Positions 1-6,350 are shown, numbered from the stretch's first letter. The stretch is DNA of 11,937 bases from JBBRLG01 sp038231495 (GCA_038231495.1 JBBRLG010000200.1:1-11937), one strand, 5' to 3'. The notes: generated from the letters alone by a model not told the origin. Made by a program: numbers and translations.

Positions 1-109
1 CCACCGGGAACGAATGCTTCAAGTCTTTGCCCGGACAGAAGTTCCACCTTGGGAAATTCGTTCAGGGGGGTGTGCGGGAGGGTGAATGAAACGAATTCCA
101 TTTGTTGCC
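1..109. repeat. Inverted repeat, left copy (~109 bp)
   Basis: The reverse complement of this stretch matches 4173-4281, with about ten mismatches and two single-base gaps, roughly 90% identity by eye. The window begins inside or at the edge of the copy, so its outer boundary is unknown. Each copy holds an internal imperfect palindrome built on GGAATTCGTT and AACGAATTCC around a G/C-run. No coding frame is shared, so it looks like a noncoding dispersed repeat. Confidence 0.85.
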
Positions 110-186
110 TCGTGCTTGCGGCTTTTGAACCATGCCCGATATTCTCCTTGTGGCATGAGGCAATTAGCCCCAGGTGAGCCGCTTGT

Positions 187-194
187 GGTACAAT
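187..194 (+). promoter_or_regulatory. Putative -10 element (GGTACAAT) of the YbaK-family gene
   Basis: GGTACAAT ends 41 nt before the ATG at 236. The same octamer lies 47 nt before the GTG at 9674 and 39 nt before the GTG at 11080. No convincing -35 is visible, so the call rests on recurrence and spacing. Confidence 0.5.
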
Positions 195-235
195 CCGGCA
201 CCGGATTGCCCCAAGGCGACGACCACGAGCAAACC

Positions 236-700
236 ATGTCCGCCAGCGTTTTCGAGCGGTTGCAAGAGAAGCTTCAGCAGGCCGGCGTCGCCTTCACCGT
301 GTCGCGGCACCAGCCGGTCTACACCAGCGAAGAGGCCGCCGCCGTGCGTGGCGCGGCACTCGCCAGCGGTGCCAAGGCTCTCGTCGTCAAGGCCGGCGAC
401 GCCTTCGCCTTGCTCGTCCTGCCCGCCGACCGCAAGCTCGATAGCAAAAAGGCCCGTGCCAGCCTCGGCGTCAAAAGCATTCGCTTCGCCACGCGCGAAG
501 AGGTTGCACAGCTCACCGGCCTGCAACCTGGCTCCATCCCGCCGTTCGGCAGTCTCTTCGGCCTGGCGACCTGGTGCGACCCGGAACTCGGCACCAATGT
601 GGCCATCAACTTTAACGCCGGCGACCACGCCATTTCCGTGCAGATGAGTTACGGCGCTTTCGTCGCGGCCGAGAAGCCGACCGCGGCGACACTTACTTGA
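236..700 (+). CDS. YbaK/ProX-type aminoacyl-tRNA deacylase domain protein
   Basis: This 154-residue single-domain protein fits the YbaK/EbsC/ProX editing family, which hydrolyses amino acids mischarged on tRNA in the cytoplasm. Family-like segments are HQPVYTSEEAA (25-35), KALVVKAG around K47, a GSIPPFG loop (99-105) that usually shapes the substrate pocket, and the late strand INFNAGDHAISVQM (124-137). The frame is open from ATG 86, but the first 50 residues would be repeat DNA and do not resemble the family. The ATG at 236 lies 41 nt after a GGTACAAT element and begins MSASVFERL, so I chose it. The gene converges on the membrane-protein gene, with 11 bp between stop codons. Which mischarged tRNA it edits cannot be read from the sequence. 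Confidence 0.87.
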   Translation: MSASVFERLQEKLQQAGVAFTVSRHQPVYTSEEAAAVRGAALASGAKALVVKAGDAFALLVLPADRKLDSKKARASLGVKSIRFATREEVAQLTGLQPGSIPPFGSLFGLATWCDPELGTNVAINFNAGDHAISVQMSYGAFVAAEKPTAATLT

Positions 701-711
701 CGACGTTTTTC

Positions 712-2016
712 TTACCGCTGCTCCTGGATCCGTTCCGACTCGCGCAGCGGCTCGCCGTGCGCGGCGCGGTCGCCGTTGCCGTCGGGCAGCGTTAGCAGCT
801 GCGTGTCGTCCGTCAGGTGCTCCGGACCCAACACCTTGCCGGCTGTCGGCGGCGGCTCGTCGCGCGTGCTCATCAAGTTGGCCCACGGGTGCCAGTCCGG
901 GACGTGCGTGCAAATCGTCTTCAAAACCGCCATCAACGGCATCGCCAGGAACAGCCCCGACGTGCCCCACACCAACTCCCATAACAGGCACGCCAGCATC
1001 ACCGTCGTCGCGTTCAGCTCCATGCTCCGGCCCATGACCACCGGCACCACGAAGTAACCCTCGATGATGACGAACGCGATGTAGAACACCAGGATGCCGA
1101 TCGCCACCCACGGCGACTCGCACGTCACGAAGGCGTCCACCACCGGCGGCACGCCCGCCATGATCGGCCCCAGGTAAGGCACGTACCACAGGATCGCCGT
1201 CATCAACGCCCACGTCCACGGCTGGCTCAAATCGAGGATGTGGTAAATCAGGCCCAAAAACAGCGACATCGAGAAGTTGATGATCGTCCGCCAGACGAGG
1301 TACGAGCGAATCTGGTTGGACATGTCGGTCAGCGCCTCGCCGACCTTGTTGCGCACCGCCAGGCTGGGGCCGAATATCTCGACGACGTGGCGCGTCAGGT
1401 CCCGCCCTTCCAGCAGCAGGAAAAACAGGATGAAGAAGATGAGAATTGTCTCCCACAGCCAGTTGCCGCCGTAGGACGCGATGCTCATGAGCGTGTTGAC
1501 GACGACCGGCGACTTGTCCGGGTCCAGCGCGCCGCGGATGTACTGCACGAGCTGCGAATCCTCGGCCCGGTCCGGCAAGTATTGCGGGTCGATGTGGACC
1601 GGCGCGACGCGCTGCACGCGCTCGCGGAAGCGCTTGTAGAAGTCCTGCGCCTTCTTCTCGTCGTTGGGCAGCGCCTGGACCATTTTGGGGATGGCGATGC
1701 CGAAGCCGATGGTGACGCCCGCGGCCAGCAGCAACAGGACCGCGACGACGGCGGTGCAGGAGACGTACCACGGCAGCTTGATGCGATAGACGAACGGCCG
1801 CAACCACGGAAAACCGTTGCGCGCCACGAAGAAGGGCAGGGGGATGCCTTTGAGGTTGAGCCAGTTGGCGCCCGGCCAGAGCATGGCGGCGAGGAGCAGG
1901 GCGATCGTCGTCGGGATAAAGATCGGGCGGCCCAGCCACAGCGCTCCGACGATCGCGAGGCCGATGAGGAGGTTCAACCCCCAGCGCGTCGCGGTACTCA
2001 GGTTCAGGTTGATCAC
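712..2016 (-). CDS. AI-2E family (PF01594-type) membrane transporter
   Basis: This 434-residue polytopic inner-membrane protein belongs to the AI-2E permease family. Only some members export a signal molecule; others are Na+/H+ antiporters or of unknown role, so the family name does not fix the substrate. Hydrophobic segments lie near residues 12-29, 31-48, 84-108, 190-203, 245-295, 303-327 and 335-372. A soluble stretch (110-185) after the third segment is typical. Recognisable motifs are VPYLGP (279-284), ELNATTVMLA (333-342) and GLFLAMPLMAVLK (354-366). The C-terminal ~60 residues are hydrophilic and extend past the usual end. The start is GTG at 2016, with AAAGGAA upstream on the coding strand. 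It is the last gene of the sirtuin-folD operon, 27 nt behind folD. Confidence 0.9.
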   Translation of the reverse strand: MINLNLSTATRWGLNLLIGLAIVGALWLGRPIFIPTTIALLLAAMLWPGANWLNLKGIPLPFFVARNGFPWLRPFVYRIKLPWYVSCTAVVAVLLLLAAGVTIGFGIAIPKMVQALPNDEKKAQDFYKRFRERVQRVAPVHIDPQYLPDRAEDSQLVQYIRGALDPDKSPVVVNTLMSIASYGGNWLWETILIFFILFFLLLEGRDLTRHVVEIFGPSLAVRNKVGEALTDMSNQIRSYLVWRTIINFSMSLFLGLIYHILDLSQPWTWALMTAILWYVPYLGPIMAGVPPVVDAFVTCESPWVAIGILVFYIAFVIIEGYFVVPVVMGRSMELNATTVMLACLLWELVWGTSGLFLAMPLMAVLKTICTHVPDWHPWANLMSTRDEPPPTAGKVLGPEHLTDDTQLLTLPDGNGDRAAHGEPLRESERIQEQR

Positions 2017-2043
2017 GGAGCGTTCCTTTCGGACGGACGGCGT

Positions 2044-2922
2044 TCAGGGGCCGGCGTGCGGGCATTGCAACCGGGCCGCCGCCAGGGTGTTTTTCAGCAG
2101 CATGGTAATCGTCATCGGCCCGACGCCGCCGGGCACCGGCGTGATGGCCGACGCCACCGGCCGCACCGCGTCGAAGTCCACGTCGCCGGCCAGCGAGCCG
2201 TCGGCCAGGCGGTTGACGCCCACGTCAATGACGACCGCGCCGGGCCGCACCATGTCGGCCTTGAGATAGCGTGCCTGCCCGATGGCGACGACGACCACGT
2301 CGGCCAGGCGGGTGACGGCACCCACGTCCGGCGTGCGGCTGTGACAGACGGTAACGGTGGCGTCGGCCCCCGGCCCCTTCTGCATGAGGATCAGGGCGAG
2401 CGGCTTGCCGACGATGTTGCTACGGCCGACGATGACGACGTGCTTGCCGGCCACGTCGATCCGGTTGCGCACGAGCAGTTGGTAAATGCCGTGCGGCGTG
2501 CAGGCCAGAAAGCGCGGCCGGCCCGCCGCGAGCAGGCCGAGGCTCTCCGGTCCGAAACCGTCCACGTCCTTCCACGGCGACACCGCATCGACGACCGCGG
2601 CCTCGTCGATGTGTTTGGGCAACGGCAGTTGCACGAGGATGCCGCTGACGGCGCGGTCGGCATTGAGTTGCGCGACGAGGGCGAGCAGTTCCGCCTGGGT
2701 GGCGGCCGCGGGCAATTCGTGCAGGAAGCTGTCGATGCCGACGCGCTGACAGGCTTTGCGTTTGTTGCGGACGTAAACGCGGCTGGCGGGGTTGTCGCCG
2801 ACGAGGACGGCGGCCAGGCCGGGCCGTACGTTGTGGCGTTTAACGAAGTCGGCCACCTCGGCGGCGATCTCCGCTTGCATTGCCTGTGCCAGTTGTTTGC
2901 CGTCGAGCAGCACCGCGGTCAT
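2044..2922 (-). CDS. folD: Bifunctional methylenetetrahydrofolate dehydrogenase/methenyltetrahydrofolate cyclohydrolase
   Basis: FolD interconverts 5,10-methylene-, 5,10-methenyl- and 10-formyl-tetrahydrofolate with NADP(+), supplying one-carbon units for purine, thymidylate and formyl-Met synthesis. The 292-residue length is normal. The Tyr-x3-Lys signature is YVRNK (50-54), so catalytic Lys54 falls at the E. coli position. Gln98 (VQLPLP) and Asp121 (KDVDGFGPE) also match. The Rossmann dinucleotide motif is GRSNIVGKP (166-174), and the C-terminal signature PGGVGPMT starts at 264. The start is ATG at 2922 with a weak GGAAC upstream. The gene is 42 nt behind the sirtuin gene and 27 nt ahead of the transporter, so the three are probably co-transcribed. 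The enzyme appears intact. Confidence 0.97.
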   Translation of the reverse strand: MTAVLLDGKQLAQAMQAEIAAEVADFVKRHNVRPGLAAVLVGDNPASRVYVRNKRKACQRVGIDSFLHELPAAATQAELLALVAQLNADRAVSGILVQLPLPKHIDEAAVVDAVSPWKDVDGFGPESLGLLAAGRPRFLACTPHGIYQLLVRNRIDVAGKHVVIVGRSNIVGKPLALILMQKGPGADATVTVCHSRTPDVGAVTRLADVVVVAIGQARYLKADMVRPGAVVIDVGVNRLADGSLAGDVDFDAVRPVASAITPVPGGVGPMTITMLLKNTLAAARLQCPHAGP

Positions 2923-2964
2923 GGACGGGTTCCGTTCGCGAATGAACTCGGTGAATCGACACCT

Positions 2965-3732
2965 TTACGCCCCGATCATTTCCACCAATCGCGGCAACAC
3001 GACGCCCGACGGGCCGAGCAGGGAGATCGCCCCCGCGGCGCAGGCGTCCGTCGTCTGCAAGTTTACCTCGATCACCGCCGCCCCGGATTCGCGGGCCAGG
3101 TCGATCAGTCCGGCGGCGGGGTACACGACCGCGCTGGTGCCGACGACCAGAAAGCACTGGCACCGGGCCGTCGCCCGGGCCGCATCTTCCCACACGCCCG
3201 GCGGCAGCATCTCGTGAAACCATACGATGTCGGGCCGCAACAGATGCCCACACGCGGCACAGTGCGGCAACGCCGGCAAATCCTCGCCGCCGCGGTCTGC
3301 GATCGCCGCACACTTCGTGCAGCGCACCCGGCCGAGGTTGCCGTGCAGTTCCAGGACGTGCCGGCTGCCGGCCTGGCGGTGCAACCCGTCGATGTTTTGG
3401 GTGACGAGCGTGAACTGGTCGCTGCCCCAACGGTCTTCCATTGCGGCGAGGGCGTAGTGGCCGGCGTTAGGCGTCACGCCGCGGACGTTCGTCCGCCGGA
3501 GGTTGTAGAAGCGCCACACCAGCTCGGGGTCGCGCTTGAATGCCATCGGCGTGGCCACGTCTTCGATGCGGTAGCCTTCCCACAGTCCGTCGGAGCCGCG
3601 GAAGGTCGGGACGCCGCTCTCCGCCGAGACGCCGGCCCCGGTCAGCACCGCGACGCGCTCGGCCCGGCGCAACACCTCGGCGGCGCGGCGTAGCTCGCGA
3701 GTCAGGTCGTCGGCCTCGACGGGATGGTGCAT
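2965..3732 (-). CDS. cobB: Sir2-family NAD-dependent protein deacylase
   Basis: Sirtuins remove acyl groups from lysines using NAD+, giving nicotinamide and O-acyl-ADP-ribose. This 255-residue protein has the complete core: NAD loop TGAGVSAESGVPTFRG (31-46), TQNIDGLH (111-118), catalytic His130 in LELHG, four zinc cysteines (C138, C141, C158, C161) and VVGTSAVVYPAA (196-207). Tyr76 and Arg79 (YNLR) form the Y-x2-R pair that in class III sirtuins, such as E. coli CobB and human SIRT5, binds succinyl or malonyl groups. Desuccinylase activity is therefore plausible by inference. The frame stays open further upstream, but ATG 3732 follows GGAGGT closely and lies downstream of a good promoter, so I chose it. 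It heads the folD-transporter operon. Confidence 0.94.
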   Translation of the reverse strand: MHHPVEADDLTRELRRAAEVLRRAERVAVLTGAGVSAESGVPTFRGSDGLWEGYRIEDVATPMAFKRDPELVWRFYNLRRTNVRGVTPNAGHYALAAMEDRWGSDQFTLVTQNIDGLHRQAGSRHVLELHGNLGRVRCTKCAAIADRGGEDLPALPHCAACGHLLRPDIVWFHEMLPPGVWEDAARATARCQCFLVVGTSAVVYPAAGLIDLARESGAAVIEVNLQTTDACAAGAISLLGPSGVVLPRLVEMIGA

Positions 3733-3763
3733 AGGCACCTCCAGGAAAGCGGTCGCGAAAGGG

Positions 3764-3780
3764 CACTTGCGCAACAAGTG
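3764..3780 (-). promoter_or_regulatory. Palindrome at the predicted sirtuin-operon transcription start
   Basis: CACTTG and CAAGTG are perfect 6-bp inverted arms separated by 5 nt. They begin just downstream of the -10 box, over the predicted start of transcription. The position suits an operator or a 5' mRNA stem. Function is inferred only. Confidence 0.4.
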
Positions 3781-3782
3781 TG

Positions 3783-3811
3783 AGGATACCCGACTGCCGC
3801 GTCCGTGACAA
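3783..3811 (-). promoter_or_regulatory. Sigma-70-type promoter of the sirtuin-folD-transporter operon
   Basis: On the minus strand, TTGTCA (3806-3811) and TATCCT (3783-3788) are separated by exactly 17 nt. Transcription would start near 3776, giving a leader of about 44 nt before the ATG at 3732. No other good promoter is visible in front of folD or the transporter gene. Confidence 0.65.
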
Positions 3812-4172
3812 GAATGCCGTGCCGCGTTCGCCGTGTGCGGGCAAAAGAAGAGAGCGGCATATCCGGCATCCCCGACCGGACCGTACGGCCTGTTGTCCAC
3901 GTCTGTGGAAGACTTTCAACCCACCGCGCTGGTGAGTTTAGGTTGTTTCGCGGTAAACTGCCTCTTGCTCCGGCGCATACTCGTGAACGAACACCCCGTA
4001 ACGAAGGCGCCGCCGGGTTTCAACTGGCACAAGAAAAGGATGCCTGACAAGTAGGGACACGTCACTCGACCGCCTCTGCTCAGAATCGACCCTTGCCATG
4101 CCAACTCCCTATGGCACGGGGGGCCGTCGCGTCGATGCAAAGCGCCGCTTGCTGGTTTTCTTAACCCTTTGC
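3812..4172. other. Intergenic stretch with no recognised gene
   Basis: Open frames here (for example 3833-4054, +) encode nothing I recognise and lack a ribosome-binding site. The stretch holds one ACCCTTGCCA copy (4089-4098) and a weak 5-bp stem at 3896-3910. It leads directly into the right inverted repeat. I see no other feature. Confidence 0.5.
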
Positions 4173-4399
4173 GGCAACCAGTGGAATTCGTTTCATTCAC
4201 CCACCCACACACCCCCCTGAACGAATTCCTCAAGGTGGAACTTCTGGCTGGGAAAAGACTTAAAGCATTCGTCCCGGGTGGCGCCCCAGCGCCACGTCAT
4301 TGCACAAAGGTTGCTTCCTTTGCCACCCGCGTTTGAACCAGGCCCGATTTCGACCCTTGCCAAAGCGCACCCTTGCCACGAAAAGGCTGACCCTTGCCA
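4089..4399 (+). repeat. Four copies of ACCCTTGCCA
   Basis: Exact decamers lie at 4089-4098, 4353-4362, 4369-4378 and 4390-4399. The first two are preceded by TCG or TTTCG to give CGACCCTTGCCA. The last three are spaced 16 and 21 nt apart. The first copy is on the far side of the right inverted repeat. They could be protein-binding sites or remnants of a decayed tandem array. Confidence 0.6.
4173..4281. repeat. Inverted repeat, right copy (~109 bp)
   Basis: This is the partner of 1-109 in opposite orientation, about 90% identical by eye. Within it, GGAATTCGTT (4183-4192) and AACGAATTCC (4220-4229) form a perfect 10-bp inverted pair around a C-rich 27-nt spacer. The two copies bracket four conserved genes. 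Confidence 0.85.
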
Positions 4400-4464
4400 A
4401 ATGCTTACGTAATCTTTACGACCACCTCCAAGGGGGGAGAATCAGCAAGAAACGGCGCGGGTGC

Positions 4465-4493
4465 TTGACAGGCCTGGATGATGGTGTTCCAAT
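4465..4493 (+). promoter_or_regulatory. Possible promoter upstream of the small-gene pair
   Basis: TTGACA (4465-4470) is a perfect -35 box and is followed, after 17 nt, by TCCAAT (4488-4493), a weak -10. If used, it would give a leader of roughly 145 nt before the ATG at 4645. No better candidate lies closer to the gene. Confidence 0.35.
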
Positions 4494-4644
4494 AAGCCGA
4501 ACCAGGGAGTGCCGGTGCCTAAAATAGTGCGCCGACCTGGCTCGCTGTTCGGCGGCACGAAGTGGCATTACGGGGGCAAGCAGCACCTTCTGTTTGCTAA
4601 GCCATTTATCCGGGAACGACATCGCCCGGAGAGGAAAATTTGTC

Positions 4645-4881
4645 ATGTCCGTAATGCTAAAGCTCCGGTTGCTCCCGCACACCGCCACCCTCGACGCCGT
4701 TCAGGGGTTGCCGGGATTGAAGAACCTGAACCTCGACCCTCGGTTCGGCGTTGTCGGCATCAACCCCAAGGAAGGTCTGTACGTCGTCCGAACGGATACC
4801 GTGAACGACTTGGAGGAACGACAACGGCTCAGCCCGGAAATCCTCGAAGCGTACGGAGATGTCCGAATCAGTACCACCTAG
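4645..4881 (+). CDS. Small protein of unknown function, possible ferredoxin-like fold
   Basis: I do not recognise this 78-residue protein. It begins MSVMLKLRLLPHTATLDAVQ. The ATG follows GGAGAGGAAAA, a good ribosome-binding region, and is preferred over the in-frame ATG at 4594. The predicted order is strand (2-9), helix (13-22), two strands (25-36 and 42-49, containing VVGIN and GLYVVRTD), a charged helix (52-68) and a final short strand ending DVRISTT. That beta-alpha-beta-beta-alpha-beta order suits a ferredoxin-like fold such as a small regulator or a free-standing protease propeptide, but no diagnostic motif supports either. There is no signal peptide or membrane segment, so it is probably cytoplasmic. 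The next small gene starts 15 nt after its stop codon, and the two are probably co-transcribed. Confidence 0.6.
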   Translation: MSVMLKLRLLPHTATLDAVQGLPGLKNLNLDPRFGVVGINPKEGLYVVRTDTVNDLEERQRLSPEILEAYGDVRISTT

Positions 4882-4896
4882 CCAATTGGAGTGCCC

Positions 4897-5001
4897 ATGC
4901 CCGAACTGAAGAAGGAGTTCGGTCCGGTCAGCGGGGCCGCCGCCCGCGCCGCCGAAGTGGCCAAACCCAAGCCGAAAAGCCGCAAGAAATCACCGACGTG
5001 A
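4897..5001 (+). CDS. Very short Lys/Ala-rich protein, unknown
   Basis: ATG 4897 to TGA 5001 encodes 34 residues. It begins MPELKKEFGPVSG, passes through an Ala-rich helix, and ends in a basic tail (KPKPKSRKKSPT). GGAG at 4888-4891 gives a ribosome-binding site with a 5-nt gap, and a weak terminator-like hairpin follows at 5012-5037. The basic, disordered-looking tail could bind nucleic acid or an acidic partner; this is inference. It could also be a non-functional short frame, although the ribosome-binding site and close spacing to the preceding gene favour translation. Confidence 0.4.
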   Translation: MPELKKEFGPVSGAAARAAEVAKPKPKSRKKSPT

Positions 5002-5011
5002 GAAAGGAAAT

Positions 5012-5037
5012 GGTTCCATTCGTATCAGGAACCTTTT
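5012..5037 (+). terminator. Weak Rho-independent terminator-like hairpin
   Basis: GGTTCC (5012-5017) and GGAACC (5028-5033) form a 6-bp stem with a 10-nt loop, followed directly by TTTT. It lies 10 nt after the stop of the 34-codon gene. The stem is short, so strength is doubtful. Confidence 0.4.
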
Positions 5038-5155
5038 GCGCTCGCTCACGAACCGGGGATAAAGTGCCGGTGCCGGTTGCTTCAATCACCAGTTCGGCGT
5101 GCGATCGGGCGACTTGACGCAGGGTCTCTGGAGGTGGGACAGCGCAGGCTCGTCT

Positions 5156-5226
5156 GTTGCAGCCAAGGATTGAGTAGCGGGTTGCAGCCAGCCCGCGGAT
5201 GGTCTATATAGTCAGGGTCGCAGCCT
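5156..5226 (+). repeat. Direct repeats GTTGCAGCCA around the HEPN-module promoter
   Basis: GTTGCAGCCA occurs exactly at 5156-5165 and 5181-5190. A degenerate third copy, GTCGCAGCCT (8 of 10 matching), lies at 5217-5226. The second copy overlaps the -35 box and the third follows the -10 box. This arrangement suits operator sites for autoregulation of a toxin-antitoxin operon, which is inferred. Confidence 0.45.
5182..5210 (+). promoter_or_regulatory. Sigma-70-type promoter of the HEPN/nucleotidyltransferase module
   Basis: TTGCAG (5182-5187) and TATATA (5205-5210) are separated by 17 nt. The -10 ends 59 nt before the ATG at 5270. No comparable promoter lies in front of the second gene, so the two genes are probably one transcript. 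Confidence 0.6.
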
Positions 5227-5269
5227 GGAGTCTACAGGCCGTCGCTGCCTGAAACGAAAGGTCCGAGCA

Positions 5270-5653
5270 ATGGCCAAGATTAGTAATGATCCACAGCACT
5301 TTCTGAAGGTTGCTGGGGAGCACTTGAAGCGTGTTCAAGCTGCTTCCGACCCGCCGGATTGGAGCGATTTGGGAACCTACGGCCTCTATTGCCTCGAGGC
5401 ATTGGTTCGTGCTGCTGCCTTAAAAGCCGGAGAAACACCGATCCGTACACATTGGGGGAAGGCAGACCAAGCAAGGAACCTCAGTCGCCGGCACAGCCTT
5501 CCGGACATCGAGAACCTGCTCAGGGATTTAAATGTTCTGAGGAAAGCAAAAGCATACGGGGACGAGGATTTCGACGAGTCGGATTACGACGTAACAGACA
5601 TTTCAGCCAAGATTGAAGAATACTTCAACAGCGTGTCGGCGTTCTGTAAATGA
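5270..5653 (+). CDS. HEPN-domain protein, putative toxin RNase of a HEPN/MNT module
   Basis: This 127-residue, mostly helical protein resembles small HEPN proteins. These pair with minimal nucleotidyltransferases and, as toxins, cut RNA. The helix GLYCLEALVRAAALKAG (38-54) matches the second helix of the fold. It is followed by THWGK (60-64) and R69-N-L-S-R-R-H75, which fits the R-[polar]-x4-6-H motif of catalytic HEPN RNases. LPDIENLLRDLNVLRKAKAYGDED (77-100) forms the later helices. The motif is more central than in HepT, where it lies near the C-terminus, so the catalytic assignment is tentative. AAAGG lies 8 nt before the ATG. The nucleotidyltransferase gene begins 34 nt downstream. Base composition here is visibly AT-richer than the flanking genes, suggesting acquisition. 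Confidence 0.65.
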   Translation: MAKISNDPQHFLKVAGEHLKRVQAASDPPDWSDLGTYGLYCLEALVRAAALKAGETPIRTHWGKADQARNLSRRHSLPDIENLLRDLNVLRKAKAYGDEDFDESDYDVTDISAKIEEYFNSVSAFCK

Positions 5654-5687
5654 CGTAACTGGGGCAACTCAAGCCAAGGAAATCTGC

Positions 5688-6350
5688 ATGCAGACTGACA
5701 GAGTCGAAGTTGTGCGACGGTGGGTCGGCGACTCGAAGCGCTGGCTAGCTGCGTTCTTGGAAGCAGCTCCATCCCGTAGCTCGATCATTACCATTGTAGT
5801 AATAGGCTCTTCGGTGCGCGCGCGCGGCCATCGTCGTTCCGATTTTGATTTGCTTCTGATTTACCGCGGCACGCGTCCGATAATAGAAGCGCCGCTTGAG
5901 GTTGATATCCGCTTTGTAGCGCTTGAAGGAATCGACGACCAGATTGTTAAGGGTCACGAAATTCTCTGTTGGGCACTTGCATTTGGGACGGCACTTTACG
6001 ATCCGGAGTGCTACTGGGAGCATGTGCAACAATCTTGGAGCAAACGCTTACCGCTGCCGTCCGCGAAGGAAGCCAGAGATCGCGGTCAACAAGCTTTGGC
6101 GCGCGCCACCCAAATGCTGCAAATAGGGGACGAATCTGCCGCAGACGATTTGATCCTCGCGGCACTTACTCAGTTCGCCAGGGAGCGCTTGATCAAAGAC
6201 GGCGTTTTCCCGGCATCACGTCCGGAACTTCCCGACCAATTGCGAAAAATAGATGAGCAGAACCCACTGGCAAGAATCTTGGATGATGCCATGTACGGAG
6301 ATTCCATGCCAAGTGAGCTAATAAACCAATTGGAGCAAATGCAAAAATGA
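5688..6350 (+). CDS. Nucleotidyltransferase-domain protein, putative antitoxin (MNT) partner
   Basis: This 220-residue protein carries a pol-beta-type nucleotidyltransferase domain. The signature runs from G40-S-S through G47 to S51-D-F-D54, with Asp73 (EVDIRF) as the probable third metal-binding Asp, so the active site looks complete. Residues ~125-220 form a helical domain similar in layout to the C-terminal part of larger nucleotidyltransferases. In HEPN/MNT modules the nucleotidyltransferase neutralises the toxin, in known cases by adding AMP near the HEPN active site. That role is inferred here from gene context. The frame is open from 5613 inside the HEPN gene, but AAGGA 7 nt before ATG 5688 decides the start. 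It is longer than the usual ~100-140-residue MNT. Confidence 0.72.
   Translation: MQTDRVEVVRRWVGDSKRWLAAFLEAAPSRSSIITIVVIGSSVRARGHRRSDFDLLLIYRGTRPIIEAPLEVDIRFVALEGIDDQIVKGHEILCWALAFGTALYDPECYWEHVQQSWSKRLPLPSAKEARDRGQQALARATQMLQIGDESAADDLILAALTQFARERLIKDGVFPASRPELPDQLRKIDEQNPLARILDDAMYGDSMPSELINQLEQMQK

Noticed and set aside
86..235. N-terminal extension of the YbaK-type gene from ATG 86
   Set aside because: The first codons lie in the inverted repeat and the extension does not resemble the family. A -10-like element at 187-194 would lie inside it.
164..2065. A 633-codon open frame on the minus strand
   Set aside because: It spans the YbaK-type gene antisense and the transporter gene out of frame, has low-complexity Arg/Ala composition and no domain signal.
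1240..3693. An 817-codon open frame on the plus strand
   Set aside because: It runs antisense through the transporter, folD and sirtuin genes. Its product is Arg/Asp/Gly/Val-rich with no family motif, as expected of a shadow frame in GC-rich DNA.
3893..3911. Two facing TTGTCCACG / CTGTGGAAG strings resembling DnaA boxes
   Set aside because: Both differ from the TTWTNCACA consensus and there is no AT-rich unwinding region or replication gene nearby.
1..4281. The inverted-repeat-bounded block as a composite transposon
   Set aside because: There is no transposase, no visible target duplication (the left edge is at the window boundary), and the cargo genes look like ordinary core genes.
4509..5117. 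A 202-codon plus-strand frame overlapping the small-gene pair
   Set aside because: The product is Arg/Pro-rich and out of frame with the 4645 gene, which has a better ribosome-binding site and a more protein-like composition.
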